A DNA stretch of 64,000 nucleotides from Muribaculaceae bacterium (GTDB lineage Bacteria; Bacteroidota; Bacteroidia; Bacteroidales; Muribaculaceae): positions 1 through 64,000 of the forward strand of contig JAFYYI010000086.1 in the NCBI GenBank assembly GCA_017557665.1, read 5' to 3'. The notes under the pieces were generated by a model. It made no database searches. It was not told the DNA's origin and was given only the letters and a program-made list of their open reading frames with translations. The position numbers and the translations under genes are program-made. Of the stretch, positions 48,209 through 57,217 are shown piece after piece; position 1 is the stretch's first letter, and every line of letters starts with the position of its first letter.

Positions 48209-49693
48209 ATGCAATCAACCAGATATTTGATATTATCATTTTTAGTGTGCTTGCTAGCTGCTGCTTGTCACAACAAAGATGGCGAAGCGAGCAAACCAGT
48301 GGTCACCGACTCCATGCCAACTATCGCTGTCGAGAACAATCTTCCTGACACGCTGGTGGTGGGGACAATCTACAGTCCAACTAGTTTCTTTATCCTCAAG
48401 GGCGACACGCTAGGCTATGATTACGAGCGCATCTGCGCCTTTGCCCGCGACAATAATATAGCCATCAGATTCCACGTCGCACCAAGCATGAAGGAACTTA
48501 TCTCCCTGATTGAGAACAACAAGGTGCATGTCGCCGCCTACGATATTCCCATGACTGCCGAATACAAAGAGCACGTGATACACTGCGGAGAGCAGAATAT
48601 TACCTACCAGGTGCTTGTGCAGCGTGCCACAAAAGACACTCTCACCGATGTCACCCAACTCGTGGGCAAGGAAGTATATGTCATTCATGGATCAAGTTAT
48701 GAGGCTCGACTTAAAAACCTCGACAACGAATTAGGAGGAGGCATCAAAATACACGCCATCGACAACGACTCGCTAATCAGCGAAGACCTTATCGACATGG
48801 TGGCTAGCGGACGACTGCCCTACACTGTGGCACAGAGCGACATCGCACAAATCAACAAGACCTATAACGACAGTATCAGCATTAGCCTGAAGATAGGATT
48901 CCCACAACGCTCATCATGGGCCACAGGCAAAGACCGGCAGTGGCTTGCCAATGCCATCAACACTTGGGCGAGCAACAACTCTACTATCACCAATGCCCAC
49001 ACCATTAAGCAGCGTTATTTCGAGATGAACAAGCATCACATCGACTCAGTGCGGGCGATGAACGACTCGGTGAACAATATCATCGAGCAAGCTAAGACTG
49101 AGACAGGCGAAATCGACTACTCAAAGATTTACAAGCGCAGTGATGGCGACATTTCAGGATATGACCGACTCTTCAAGAAATATGCAGCAACAGCGGGTGT
49201 CGAGTGGACAGTACTGGCTGCTATAGCATATGTGGAGTCGGACTTCAACCCTAACGCAGTTTCTTGGGCGGGGGCTGTGGGACTGATGCAGGTGATGCCT
49301 AGCACTGCTAAAAACTACGGATTCTCAGAGGCCGACCTCCGAGACCCAGAAAAGAGCGTTTATGTCGCCAGCCTCATCATCTCCAAAACCGACAAATTCC
49401 TGCAAAGCTACATCTCCAACCGAGCCGAGCGACTGAGGTTCAATCTCGGTGCTTACAATGCTGGCGTGGGGCACATCACCGATGCAATGAAACTGGCTCA
49501 GAAGTACAACAAAAATCCCCATGTCTGGTATTCCAACGTAGAGGCTGCCGTGCTGTGGAAGACTCACCCCGAGTTCTACAACGACCCCGTGTGCAGTTAC
49601 GGCTACTGCCGAGGAACAGAGACGGTCAACTATGTGCGACAAGTCGAGAATGCCTACCGAGTGTTCCGAAACCACGTCAACAAGAAAAAATAA
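48209..49693 (+). CDS. mltF: Membrane-bound lytic murein transglycosylase, MltF type
   Basis: 494 residues from the ATG at 48209 (MQSTRYLILSFLVCLLAAAC, lipobox AAAC); the frame is open from 48161 but that stretch is repeat-like. A periplasmic solute-binding-like domain (TLVVGTIYSPTSFFILKGDT, ENNKVHVAAYDIPMT) is followed by an SLT domain (about 325-490; AIAYVESDFNPNAVSWAGAV, GLMQVMPSTAKNYGF, LGAYNAGVGHITDAM). The Glu in YVESDF is catalytic. It cleaves peptidoglycan glycan strands with formation of 1,6-anhydro ends. Confidence 0.93.
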   Translation: MQSTRYLILSFLVCLLAAACHNKDGEASKPVVTDSMPTIAVENNLPDTLVVGTIYSPTSFFILKGDTLGYDYERICAFARDNNIAIRFHVAPSMKELISLIENNKVHVAAYDIPMTAEYKEHVIHCGEQNITYQVLVQRATKDTLTDVTQLVGKEVYVIHGSSYEARLKNLDNELGGGIKIHAIDNDSLISEDLIDMVASGRLPYTVAQSDIAQINKTYNDSISISLKIGFPQRSSWATGKDRQWLANAINTWASNNSTITNAHTIKQRYFEMNKHHIDSVRAMNDSVNNIIEQAKTETGEIDYSKIYKRSDGDISGYDRLFKKYAATAGVEWTVLAAIAYVESDFNPNAVSWAGAVGLMQVMPSTAKNYGFSEADLRDPEKSVYVASLIISKTDKFLQSYISNRAERLRFNLGAYNAGVGHITDAMKLAQKYNKNPHVWYSNVEAAVLWKTHPEFYNDPVCSYGYCRGTETVNYVRQVENAYRVFRNHVNKKK

Positions 49694-49699
49694 CACAAA

Positions 49700-49723
49700 G
49701 GACGAGGCAGACCTCGTCCCTAC
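49700..49723. repeat. GGACGAGGC palindrome, copy 3
   Basis: GGACGAGGC AGA CCTCGTCCCTAC, right after the mltF stop; followed by ACTCAAAACTCAAAACTG microrepeats. Confidence 0.8.
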
Positions 49724-49754
49724 TGAAAACTCAAAACTCAAAACTGAAAAAACT

Positions 49755-50471
49755 ATGGCTACACCTCACATCAATGCCCGCGAAGGCGATTTCGCAAAAA
49801 CTATCCTTATGCCCGGCGACCCATTACGTGCGCAGTTTATCGCCGAGATTTTCATCGACAACCCTCAACTTGTCACTTCAGTAAGAAACGTGCTGGGATT
49901 CACAGGAACCTATAAGGGCGAACCCATCTCGGTGATGGCCAGCGGTATGGGAATGCCCAGCATAGGCATCTACAGCTATGAGCTTTTCCAATTTTATGGC
50001 GTGGAGAACATCATCCGCATCGGCTCTGCAGGCAGCTACACCGAGAAACTTAAAGTTAAGGACGTGGTGCTTGCCAACTCGGCCTACAGCACATCGTCCT
50101 ACGCGCAAGTTCACAACGGCGAGACGAGCCACGAACTCCTCCCAAGCCAGCACATTAACGATATAATCCTGGCCAAGGCCAAGGAGCTTGACATCAAATG
50201 CACGCCCTGCAAGGTATATTCCAGTGACGTGTTCTACGGAGGCCCCAACAGCGAGCCCTGGCAACAGTTGCGGGAGCGCACCGGGGTAGATTGCGTGGAG
50301 ATGGAAAGCTTCGCTCTTTTCCAAAATGCGCGAGTAATGGGCAAAAACGCCGCTTGTCTGCTCACCATCAGCGACTCGTTGGTGGAGTTCACCGCCATGA
50401 GTGCCGAAGAGCGCCAGACCAGCTTCCGCACTATGATGCATTTGGCATTAGAGTCGGCAATAGCACTTTGA
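49755..50471 (+). CDS. deoD: Purine-nucleoside phosphorylase, DeoD type
   Basis: 238 residues from the ATG at 49755 (MATPHINAREGDFAKTILMP); upstream in-frame sequence runs through repeats. PGDPLRAQFIAEIF binds phosphate, ASGMGMPSIGIYSYELF and RIGSAGSYTEKLKVKDVVLA build the active site, VDCVEMESFALF binds ribose, and TISDSLV carries the catalytic Asp. It splits purine nucleosides with phosphate; the family is hexameric. Confidence 0.96.
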   Translation: MATPHINAREGDFAKTILMPGDPLRAQFIAEIFIDNPQLVTSVRNVLGFTGTYKGEPISVMASGMGMPSIGIYSYELFQFYGVENIIRIGSAGSYTEKLKVKDVVLANSAYSTSSYAQVHNGETSHELLPSQHINDIILAKAKELDIKCTPCKVYSSDVFYGGPNSEPWQQLRERTGVDCVEMESFALFQNARVMGKNAACLLTISDSLVEFTAMSAEERQTSFRTMMHLALESAIAL

Positions 50472-50617
50472 TCTTTATGGGAACAAGAGGACAAGGGAAC
50501 AAGAGGACAAGGCTGTGAAAAAGCGAAGCTAGCAGTCTAGGCAATGCAAGAGATTTCTTGGTATTGTTCCGTATTGCGCCGTACCCACGGCGTTCAATCC
50601 AGCATAGCCGCAATAAA

Positions 50618-50645
50618 CTCTGAACTCAAAACTCTGAACTATGAA
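50618..50645. repeat. AACTCTGAACT microrepeat
   Basis: ACTCTGAACTCAAAACTCTG then AACTATGAACTA, directly beside the stop of the next (minus-strand) gene. Confidence 0.65.
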
Positions 50646-52133
50646 CTATTGATCCGCCAGCAGATACACATCATAGATCTCGCCTGGCTCCAACACGTGG
50701 GAATAGCCTAACTGCTCTATTTGGCTAAGGCTCTCAAGCTCGCATTTCTTCACATAGACGAAATGCGGGCGATTTTTCTTAATATCCTCGTATTGTGCCT
50801 CGACCATCGCTTCTGTTGCGCCAAACTGCTTGGCAAAATACTTGCATCCAGGCAGTCCACCAGTCTCGTCGGCAACATTTATCACATTATTGCAGTTGAA
50901 GAACACGATGTGTGGCTCATTCACCTTTCTAATTACATCGACATGACGGTAATATTCTGCACGCTTCATTTCAAACTCTCGATCAAATTCATGTTCCACT
51001 GGTTTGAAAGTGGGTAATTGCCTGGCTTTATAATACGAGAGACCTCCTAATGACACTATTGAAAAAACCACGACAGCGGCTATAGCACGCTTAGAGAGCA
51101 AGAACCGCTCGCCACACTTGGCAAGTGCTATCAGGCCAAACAAACCAAATATCATACAGCTGCAGTAATAATATACCCACTCGGCATTCTGCACCGTGAT
51201 AAGCAGGAACCAGTAGAATGCAGCTATGGGCATCCATGCATACTTCTTCATCATCAAGAAAACTGTGCCTGTACTTAGGGTCATAGCAACAATCAGTCTC
51301 GATAAAAATCCACCACTCAGCAACCATTTTATCACGTTCAGTCGTGGAGGATGCGACGAGATACTCGAAGTGACAAGAAAGTATTCTTTTAAAAAGTCAT
51401 CAAGATTGCCCAAGAAAGCAAACATTACAACAAATGGCATACACACCGCTAGCATTCCCGCCAACAAACGCCACACGACAGCTTTGACTTTAACTGCATC
51501 TGAGCGCCATGCAAGAACCACAAGCATTATGGCATAGAATAGTATCATCGCCGCTACTGTGAATTTTATCATCAGTGTGGCACCAATCGACACACCTATC
51601 AGCCATGCCGCACGCTTGAAACGGAGTGACGCTTGTTCACCATAAGCCAAACGGCATATTGCCCACAGGCTCAAAGCGATAAATGGTTGGCAGAAGTCTT
51701 CACTTTTAGTCTCGTAATGTATGAAATTATTGAAATACACCGCCAGCATGAACAACGACACCGCCAGCGACAGCCAATCGTTCTTGAGAAAGATGCGGGC
51801 GGTGCGATAGTTGATCAAAGTAGTGAAGATATAGGCGATGCACGTGAGCAACCACACTCCAACATAATTATAGTGGCTAAACAGGTATCCTATGCCATAG
51901 ATGAGCCACAGAAGTGGACCTTTAGAATCACTGAAATCAACGTAGGGCACCATGCCGTTCATCCACGCCTTGCCCGCCGTGAAGAACCACGACGAGTCAA
52001 TCCTACCCCACACCTCATAACACGGAGAATCTATCGAGAGCATCAGCAGCATAATCGGCACTGTCACAACGGTGATAGTCACCACGATAAATGATGACAG
52101 CGACACATTGTGAAGTCGATTGCTGGTGGTCAT
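50646..52133 (-). CDS. Multispanning membrane protein, GT-C glycosyltransferase-like
   Basis: 495 residues with about ten to twelve membrane segments. DSSWFFTAGKAWMNGMVPYV and DFSDSKGPLLWLIYGIGYLF in the first periplasmic loop resemble the Asp-containing catalytic loop of GT-C (PMT/arabinosyltransferase-like) enzymes that use polyprenyl-phosphate sugars. A periplasmic C-terminal part of ~110 residues follows (HIVFFNCNNVINVADETGGL). Substrate unknown; it may add a sugar to lipid A or a surface glycan. Its start overlaps the preceding LptF/G-like gene by four bases, so the two are co-expressed. Confidence 0.75.
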   Translation of the reverse strand: MTTSNRLHNVSLSSFIVVTITVVTVPIMLLMLSIDSPCYEVWGRIDSSWFFTAGKAWMNGMVPYVDFSDSKGPLLWLIYGIGYLFSHYNYVGVWLLTCIAYIFTTLINYRTARIFLKNDWLSLAVSLFMLAVYFNNFIHYETKSEDFCQPFIALSLWAICRLAYGEQASLRFKRAAWLIGVSIGATLMIKFTVAAMILFYAIMLVVLAWRSDAVKVKAVVWRLLAGMLAVCMPFVVMFAFLGNLDDFLKEYFLVTSSISSHPPRLNVIKWLLSGGFLSRLIVAMTLSTGTVFLMMKKYAWMPIAAFYWFLLITVQNAEWVYYYCSCMIFGLFGLIALAKCGERFLLSKRAIAAVVVFSIVSLGGLSYYKARQLPTFKPVEHEFDREFEMKRAEYYRHVDVIRKVNEPHIVFFNCNNVINVADETGGLPGCKYFAKQFGATEAMVEAQYEDIKKNRPHFVYVKKCELESLSQIEQLGYSHVLEPGEIYDVYLLADQ

Positions 52134-53443
52134 CGTGAGGCGCGGCGATACAGGAATATAGCAATAATGGTATATACGATATTAGGAATCCACATCGCCA
52201 AACGAGGCGAAGTGTAGCCACTGAGGGCAAAGGTCTGGGTAACAGTCATAAACAGAATATAAGAAAAACTCAGCACTAGACCAATTCCTATGTTCACACC
52301 CATGCCTCCTCGCACCTTGCGGGATGAAAGCGACAGACCAATCACCGTGAGAATAAATGCCGCGGCAGTCATTGCGAATCGCTTCTCATATTCCAACTCA
52401 AACTGCTGGAGGTTAGCCACTCCCCTCGCCTTCTGTTTGTTGATATAGTGCCGCAATTCAGGCGAAGTGAGCATCTCCTGGTCATTCTTTGAAATCAAGA
52501 AGTCACGCGGCTCCACATCAAGCATAGTGTCGATTGATGTGCCACGGCGCAGAGTCTCTTTAAGTCCGTCGAATTTCCTGATACTGTAATCATTGAGTTT
52601 CCATCTGCCTAAAGTGTCATAAACCACATTATTGGCAGTTATGCGCGACACCAAGCGGTTGCCGTCAAACTGCTCCATTGAAAAGCGAAAACCCCGCTTG
52701 GTGGTGTTGTCATACCTTGACAGATAGGCCATCACTCCAGGTTTTACTTGAAGCTGAATGTTATCACCAAAATCCACGCGTTTATTTTTCACCCATCGGT
52801 TGGTATATTCTATTCGTTTGACATTGGCAGGTGGGATGACATAAAGCGCAAGCACAAGCGTGCCGGCAGCGATTAACGACGCGCTCACGAGGTAGGGAAC
52901 CATCAGTCGCTTAAAACTGATGCCACTCGACATCATCGCAATAATCTCACTATGGTCGGCGAGTTTGGACGTGAAGAAGATTACCGTGATGAAAACGAAC
53001 AGCGGTGCAAACTGGTTGGCAAAATAAGGCAAGAAGTTCAGGAAGTATTTAAACACCGTCTCCTTGAGCGGCGCGGTAAGCATCGCATCAAGTTTCTCGT
53101 TTATGTCAAACACAATTACGATTGCCAACAGCACCAAGATGGCAAAGAAGAACGTGCCTAAGAATTTCTTCATGATATAGGCATCGAAATGCTTAATCCA
53201 TGGTTTGCGGGCTTTCTTCTTGGGAGTATCTTCGACTGGTGCTAAGGGCTTGGCATCCCATTCATCGGGTGCTATCTCATCGGCTGTCTCCTGAAGGTTC
53301 TCAGGGGCGATTTTAGGCACTTCCATCTGGGTAAAGTCGATATCGGAGCGCACACTCTGCCCGCTCTCGTTCATCAGCTCCCATTTGTCAGAATTCTGCA
53401 AAATGGTATCGCTGCCCTTCTTATTTCGCCTTATCAGCCCCAT
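52130..53443 (-). CDS. LptF/LptG-family permease
   Basis: 437 residues. An unusual ~80-residue hydrophilic N-terminus precedes DAYIMKKFLGTFFFAILVLL, the usual LptF/G start. A periplasmic beta-jellyroll region (about 200-330) lies between two three-helix membrane blocks (for example NQFAPLFVFITVIFFTSKLA; GVNIGIGLVLSFSYILFM). These proteins are the inner-membrane part of the LPS extraction machine with LptB. The N-terminal extension (PKIAPENLQETADEIAPDEW) is acidic and has no counterpart in E. coli LptF/G. Confidence 0.9.
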   Translation of the reverse strand: MGLIRRNKKGSDTILQNSDKWELMNESGQSVRSDIDFTQMEVPKIAPENLQETADEIAPDEWDAKPLAPVEDTPKKKARKPWIKHFDAYIMKKFLGTFFFAILVLLAIVIVFDINEKLDAMLTAPLKETVFKYFLNFLPYFANQFAPLFVFITVIFFTSKLADHSEIIAMMSSGISFKRLMVPYLVSASLIAAGTLVLALYVIPPANVKRIEYTNRWVKNKRVDFGDNIQLQVKPGVMAYLSRYDNTTKRGFRFSMEQFDGNRLVSRITANNVVYDTLGRWKLNDYSIRKFDGLKETLRRGTSIDTMLDVEPRDFLISKNDQEMLTSPELRHYINKQKARGVANLQQFELEYEKRFAMTAAAFILTVIGLSLSSRKVRGGMGVNIGIGLVLSFSYILFMTVTQTFALSGYTSPRLAMWIPNIVYTIIAIFLYRRASR

Positions 53444-53444
53444 G

Positions 53445-53535
53445 TTTTTTTATTCTCTCTTATAGACATAAGAACATAAGTTCTATTTTCTTGTCCTCTC
53501 GTCATCTTTTTTAGACATAAGAACATAAGTTCATA
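53445..53535. repeat. Tandem TAGACATAAGAACATAAGTTC repeat
   Basis: Two copies of about 60 bp spacing: TAGACATAAGAACATAAGTT at 53463-53482 and again at 53512-53531, each followed by a TTCTTGTC..CCTCTCGTC stretch. The same TTAGACATAAGAACATAA lies before the gene at 13067-13711. Confidence 0.7.
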
Positions 53536-53576
53536 ATTATATTCTCTTGTCAGGTTGTCCTCTCGTCTTCTAAAAA

Positions 53577-54707
53577 TCACAATCTTCGCGTAACCCTCTC
53601 CACCATTGCGGTCTTCCACGTTTTGAAATCGCCTGCGATGATGTGGCGGCGGGCCTCGCCCACCAGCCACAGGTAGAACGCCAAGTTATGGATGCTGGCA
53701 ATCTGCATTGCAAGCAACTCGTTGGCGATGAACAGGTGGCGCACGTAGGCCTTGCTGTAGATGCGGTCAACTGCCGAGGCGCCGTCCTCTTGCAGCGGCG
53801 AGAAGTCGTCGGCCCATTTTTTGTTGCGCATATTCATAATGCCGTGCTGAGTGAACAGCATCCCGTTGCGGCCGTTGCGGGTAGGCATCACGCAGTCCAT
53901 CATGTCCACGCCGCGGTCTATCGCCTCAAGGATATTGGCTGGGGTGCCAACTCCCATCAGGTAGCGCGGGCGGTCTTCGGGCAATATCTCGTTTACGACC
54001 TCAATCATGTCATACATCACCTCCACTGGTTCGCCCACTGCCAATCCTCCAATGGCATTGCCCTCAGCGCCGAGGTCGGCAACGTGCTTGGCGGCATCTT
54101 GACGCAGGTCGGTATAGGTACAACCCTGAACGATAGGAAAAAACGCCTGACTGTGGCCATAGCGAGGCTGGGTCTCTTTAAAATGCTTCCAACCGCGCTC
54201 TAACCAGTGCTGGGTGAGGCGCAGCGACTTCTCCGAATATTTGTAGTCGCTGGTGCCGGGCGGACACTCGTCAAGCGCCATCATAATGTCGCTGCCTATA
54301 CTGCGCTGGATATCAACCACTTTCTCGGGAGTAAACAGGTGCTTAGAGCCGTCGATATGACTGCGGAAGGTCACGCCCTCCTCTTTCAACTTGCGGTTCT
54401 CGCTCAAAGAGAACACCTGAAAGCCACCGCTGTCGGTAAGGATGGGACGGTCCCAACTGTTGAACTTGTGTAAGCCGCCCACCTGCTCAATGATATCCAT
54501 GCCAGGACGCAGATAGAGGTGATAGGTGTTGCCAAGAATAATCTGCGCCTTGATATCGTCACGCAACTCACTCATGTGAACCGCCTTAACGCTCCCCACA
54601 GTGCCCACTGGCATAAAGATAGGAGTCTCTATATCACCATGGTCGGTGCTTATCAAACCAGCACGCGCCTTAGTGTCTTTATTTGTCGCTACTACTTTGT
54701 AGTCCAT
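53577..54707 (-). CDS. tgt: tRNA-guanine(34) transglycosylase (queuine tRNA-ribosyltransferase)
   Basis: 376 residues. TDSGGFQVFSLSENRKLKEE, MALDECPPGTSDYKYSEKSL, IGGLAVGEPVEVMYDMIEVV and DCVMPTRNGRNGMLFTQHGI cover the substrate and catalytic Asp sites. It swaps guanine 34 for preQ1 in GUN-anticodon tRNAs. The zinc site is unusual: where the E. coli enzyme has a CxCxxC cluster, this one has SPLQEDGASAVDRIYSKAY with no cysteine, though the final His in SIHNLAFYLWL remains. The promoter is at 54776-54807. Confidence 0.95.
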   Translation of the reverse strand: MDYKVVATNKDTKARAGLISTDHGDIETPIFMPVGTVGSVKAVHMSELRDDIKAQIILGNTYHLYLRPGMDIIEQVGGLHKFNSWDRPILTDSGGFQVFSLSENRKLKEEGVTFRSHIDGSKHLFTPEKVVDIQRSIGSDIMMALDECPPGTSDYKYSEKSLRLTQHWLERGWKHFKETQPRYGHSQAFFPIVQGCTYTDLRQDAAKHVADLGAEGNAIGGLAVGEPVEVMYDMIEVVNEILPEDRPRYLMGVGTPANILEAIDRGVDMMDCVMPTRNGRNGMLFTQHGIMNMRNKKWADDFSPLQEDGASAVDRIYSKAYVRHLFIANELLAMQIASIHNLAFYLWLVGEARRHIIAGDFKTWKTAMVERVTRRL

Positions 54708-54775
54708 ATTATCTTAGTTCAGAGTTCAAAGTTTCTACAACGCACCCAAAACTTCGGCAAAGCCAAATAACTGTG

Positions 54776-54807
54776 CAAAATTAGTGCAAGTTGAGCGAAC
54801 TGCCAAA
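54776..54807 (-). promoter_or_regulatory. tgt promoter
   Basis: On the minus strand: TTTG (54807-54804), a 20-bp gap, TAATTTTG (54783-54776). Confidence 0.8.
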
Positions 54808-54976
54808 TTTATCAACTCATAAAACCACGAATTTACACTTATTATCACTAACACACCCACGCCAGTTTTATCTAGCACACTAATACATCTGAACCGTCAG
54901 ACCAGCCACAAAACACCCAAAACAGTAGGTTGTTTGGTTAATAAAACTGAATTGTTAATAACTATTGTGCTTTTTG

Positions 54977-55008
54977 TTTGCGTATTGTTGTAAAAGTGAG
55001 TAATTTTG
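54977..55008 (+). promoter_or_regulatory. greA promoter
   Basis: TTTG (54977-54980), a 20-bp gap, TAATTTTG (55001-55008). Confidence 0.85.
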
Positions 55009-55036
55009 CAGCGAAAATAAAATCAATGACACGCGG

Positions 55037-55071
55037 AGAGTCTCACATTCAACTGAGATTCTTCGGTTTTT
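55037..55071 (+). promoter_or_regulatory. Hairpin with T run in greA leader
   Basis: AGTCTCA pairs with TGAGATT over an eight-base loop; CTTCGGTTTTT follows. It looks like a weak terminator or attenuator between promoter and ATG. Confidence 0.4.
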
Positions 55072-55111
55072 AATCTATGTTTTAACAATAAAATATTAAA
55101 ATTACTTTACC

Positions 55112-55582
55112 ATGGCTATTAGTTATATGACCAAGGCTGGTTATGACAAGAAGATGCAAGAACTTGCTCACTTAGAGAATGTTGAACGTCCCGCAGTAGT
55201 GCAGGCGATTGTTGAGGCACGCGAGAAAGGCGACCTCAGCGAGAACGCCGAGTATGATGCAGCACGTGAGCGTCAAGGCATGCTTGAGGCGAAGATTGCC
55301 GAGCTCAAGAGCCTAATCGCTGGCGCACGCATCATCGACGAGAGCAAAATCAGCACCGACGAAGTTCAGCTTCTCACCAAAGTCACTATAAAGAACCTAG
55401 GTAACAATATCAAGATGACCTATACTATCGTTACCGAGACCGAGTCCAACCTCAAAGAGGGCAAAATCTCCATCACTACCCCTATCGCCAAAGGCCTCGT
55501 GGGCCACAAAGTGGGCGACGTGGTAGAAATCCAAGCCCCCGCCGGTATGATGAAATTCGAGATCCTCGACATCGCAGTATAA
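55112..55582 (+). CDS. greA: Transcription elongation factor GreA
   Basis: 156 residues. The N-terminal coiled coil has EAREKGDLSENAEYDAARER with the acidic tip that enters the RNA polymerase secondary channel. The C-terminal FKBP-like domain ends KVGDVVEIQAPAGMMKFEIL. It stimulates cleavage of backtracked RNA. It has a strong promoter and is followed at 158 bp by the HIT gene. Confidence 0.97.
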   Translation: MAISYMTKAGYDKKMQELAHLENVERPAVVQAIVEAREKGDLSENAEYDAARERQGMLEAKIAELKSLIAGARIIDESKISTDEVQLLTKVTIKNLGNNIKMTYTIVTETESNLKEGKISITTPIAKGLVGHKVGDVVEIQAPAGMMKFEILDIAV

Positions 55583-55664
55583 AGCGCTCCGCGCAGTTCA
55601 GAGGTTAGTGTTTAGATATTTTCAAGAACCAATTATTTGAACTAAAACTCTTAACTGAAAAATA

Positions 55665-55738
55665 TTAACTCTGGACTGTCAACTGTGAACTGTGAACTAT
55701 GAACTGTGAACTATGAACTCTTAACTCTGAACTATAAA
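55665..55738. repeat. AACTGTGAACTATGAACT microrepeat block
   Basis: About seven degenerate 9-10-mers ending immediately before the ATG of the HIT gene, so the ribosome-binding region is made of the repeat. Confidence 0.8.
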
Positions 55739-55740
55739 TT

Positions 55741-56136
55741 ATGGCTTCTATATTCAGCAGAATCGTTGCTGGCGAGATTCCCAGCTATAAGATTGCCGAG
55801 GATGAGAACTACTATGCATTCCTCGACATCAACCCCGTGGCACCTGGCCACACACTCGTGATTCCCAAACACGAAGTAGATTACATCTTCGACCTCGACG
55901 ACGAGGAGTATGCCGGACTCATGGCATTCGCCAAACGTGTGGCTGCCGCCATCAAGGAGGCTATGCCTTGCGTGAAAGTGGGCGTTACCGTGCTCGGCCT
56001 TGAAGTGCCCCACGCTCACGTGCACCTTGTGCCACTGCAGAAGGAGAGCGACATGAACTTCTTCCGCCAGAAACTCACCCTTTCCGCCGAAGAGATGCAG
56101 GACATCTGCAAAAAAATCAGCGAGAAGTTTCAATAA
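55741..56136 (+). CDS. HIT-family nucleotide-binding protein
   Basis: 131 residues. The histidine triad is HAHVHLVPLQ near residue 95-102; FLDINPVAPGHTLVIPKHEV precedes it. HIT proteins hydrolyse purine nucleoside phosphoramidates or related nucleotides. The second half (DMNFFRQKLTLSAEEMQDIC) is normal for the family. A strong bidirectional terminator lies at 56157-56194. Confidence 0.95.
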   Translation: MASIFSRIVAGEIPSYKIAEDENYYAFLDINPVAPGHTLVIPKHEVDYIFDLDDEEYAGLMAFAKRVAAAIKEAMPCVKVGVTVLGLEVPHAHVHLVPLQKESDMNFFRQKLTLSAEEMQDICKKISEKFQ

Positions 56137-56156
56137 AATTCTCCACTAACGCTAAG

Positions 56157-56194
56157 AAAAAAGCGATTGTCATAGTTGACAGTCGCTTTTTTTT
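56157..56194. terminator. Bidirectional terminator after the HIT gene
   Basis: AAAAAAGCGATTGTCA pairs with TGACAGTCGCTTTTTT over a four-base loop. Confidence 0.9.
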
Positions 56195-56259
56195 ACAGCA
56201 TCTTTTTATCTATTAGGAAAAAACTGACAACTGATAACTTATAACTGAAAACTTTTTTG

Positions 56260-56267
56260 TACCTTTG
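56260..56267 (+). promoter_or_regulatory. -7 element of the DMT transporter gene
   Basis: TACCTTTG, 19 bases before the ATG at 56287; the -33 box is not clear. Confidence 0.55.
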
Positions 56268-56286
56268 CACCCCAAAATCGGGAACC

Positions 56287-57162
56287 ATGTGGATTTTGCT
56301 GGCAGTGATATCGTCGATTAGCCTAGGTTTCTTTGATATTTTCAAGAAGCTGTCGCTTGAGCGCAACAACGTGTATGTTGTGCTGTTTATCAACGTGCTG
56401 CTGTGTACGATACTGGTTAGCCCGCTTATGGTTCTGTCGTTCATGGGCAATGAGCACTGCGCACTCTCGGCACATGGGCACCTGCTGATTTTTATGAAGT
56501 CGGTGATAGTGACTCTGTCTTGGCTACTGGGCTTTATGTCAATAAAATACCTACCGTTAAGCATCAGCGGTTCTATTAATGCCGCCCGCCCTATCCTCGT
56601 ACTGGTGGGTGCGATCGCCATATTTGGCGAGAGTCCCAACGCCATCCAGTGGATTGGTATCATTCTCGGTTTTGTGTCGCTGCTGTGGGTGGGATTCATT
56701 GGCCGCAAGGAGAAGACAGAGAAAGGCTTAGGCATCTGGATAGTGCTAGGCATCCTGTCGATAATGCTATGGGCAATGAGCGGCCTCTACGACAAGTGGC
56801 TCATTGGCAACGGCTATACCCCATTGGCTATTGAGGCGTGGTATCCTTTCTACCAGACGCTTATCATGGCAATGGTAGTGACGGTGATTCACAAAGGCAA
56901 GTTCAACCCCGACTCGTTCCACTGGAACAAGAACATCATCGTAATCTCCATCTTCATCGTCATTGCCGACTTAAGCTATTTCTTCAGCCTCTCCTATCCC
57001 GAGTCGCTGGTGTCGATAGCCTCAATGATACGCCGCGGCAGTGCCCTCGTGGCATTCTTCTACGGTGCCCTTGTTCTCAAAGAAAAGAACCTGCGACTCA
57101 AGATTATCGACCAGATAATCCTCATCGCAGGTATGACCTTGATTATAATAGGCAGCCTGTAA
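56287..57162 (+). CDS. DMT-superfamily (EamA-type) transporter
   Basis: 291 residues from the ATG at 56287; an in-frame start at 56257 overlaps the promoter. Ten membrane segments form two EamA-like halves, for example MSIKYLPLSISGSINAARPI, GIILGFVSLLWVGFIG and SYFFSLSYPESLVSIASMIR. Substrate unknown. The gene stands alone and converges on the HD-RpiB fusion. Confidence 0.88.
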   Translation: MWILLAVISSISLGFFDIFKKLSLERNNVYVVLFINVLLCTILVSPLMVLSFMGNEHCALSAHGHLLIFMKSVIVTLSWLLGFMSIKYLPLSISGSINAARPILVLVGAIAIFGESPNAIQWIGIILGFVSLLWVGFIGRKEKTEKGLGIWIVLGILSIMLWAMSGLYDKWLIGNGYTPLAIEAWYPFYQTLIMAMVVTVIHKGKFNPDSFHWNKNIIVISIFIVIADLSYFFSLSYPESLVSIASMIRRGSALVAFFYGALVLKEKNLRLKIIDQIILIAGMTLIIIGSL

Positions 57163-57217
57163 TCAATGCACAATGCAGAATGCACAATGCAGAATTCCTA
57201 GCTATTCCTAAACACTC

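Larger units (their letters stand above)
54708..55111. other. Divergent promoter region, tgt / greA
   Basis: It contains the tgt promoter (minus), about 150 bp of AT-rich sequence without features, the greA promoter and a ~100-nt greA leader with one hairpin. No gene is seen. Confidence 0.65.
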
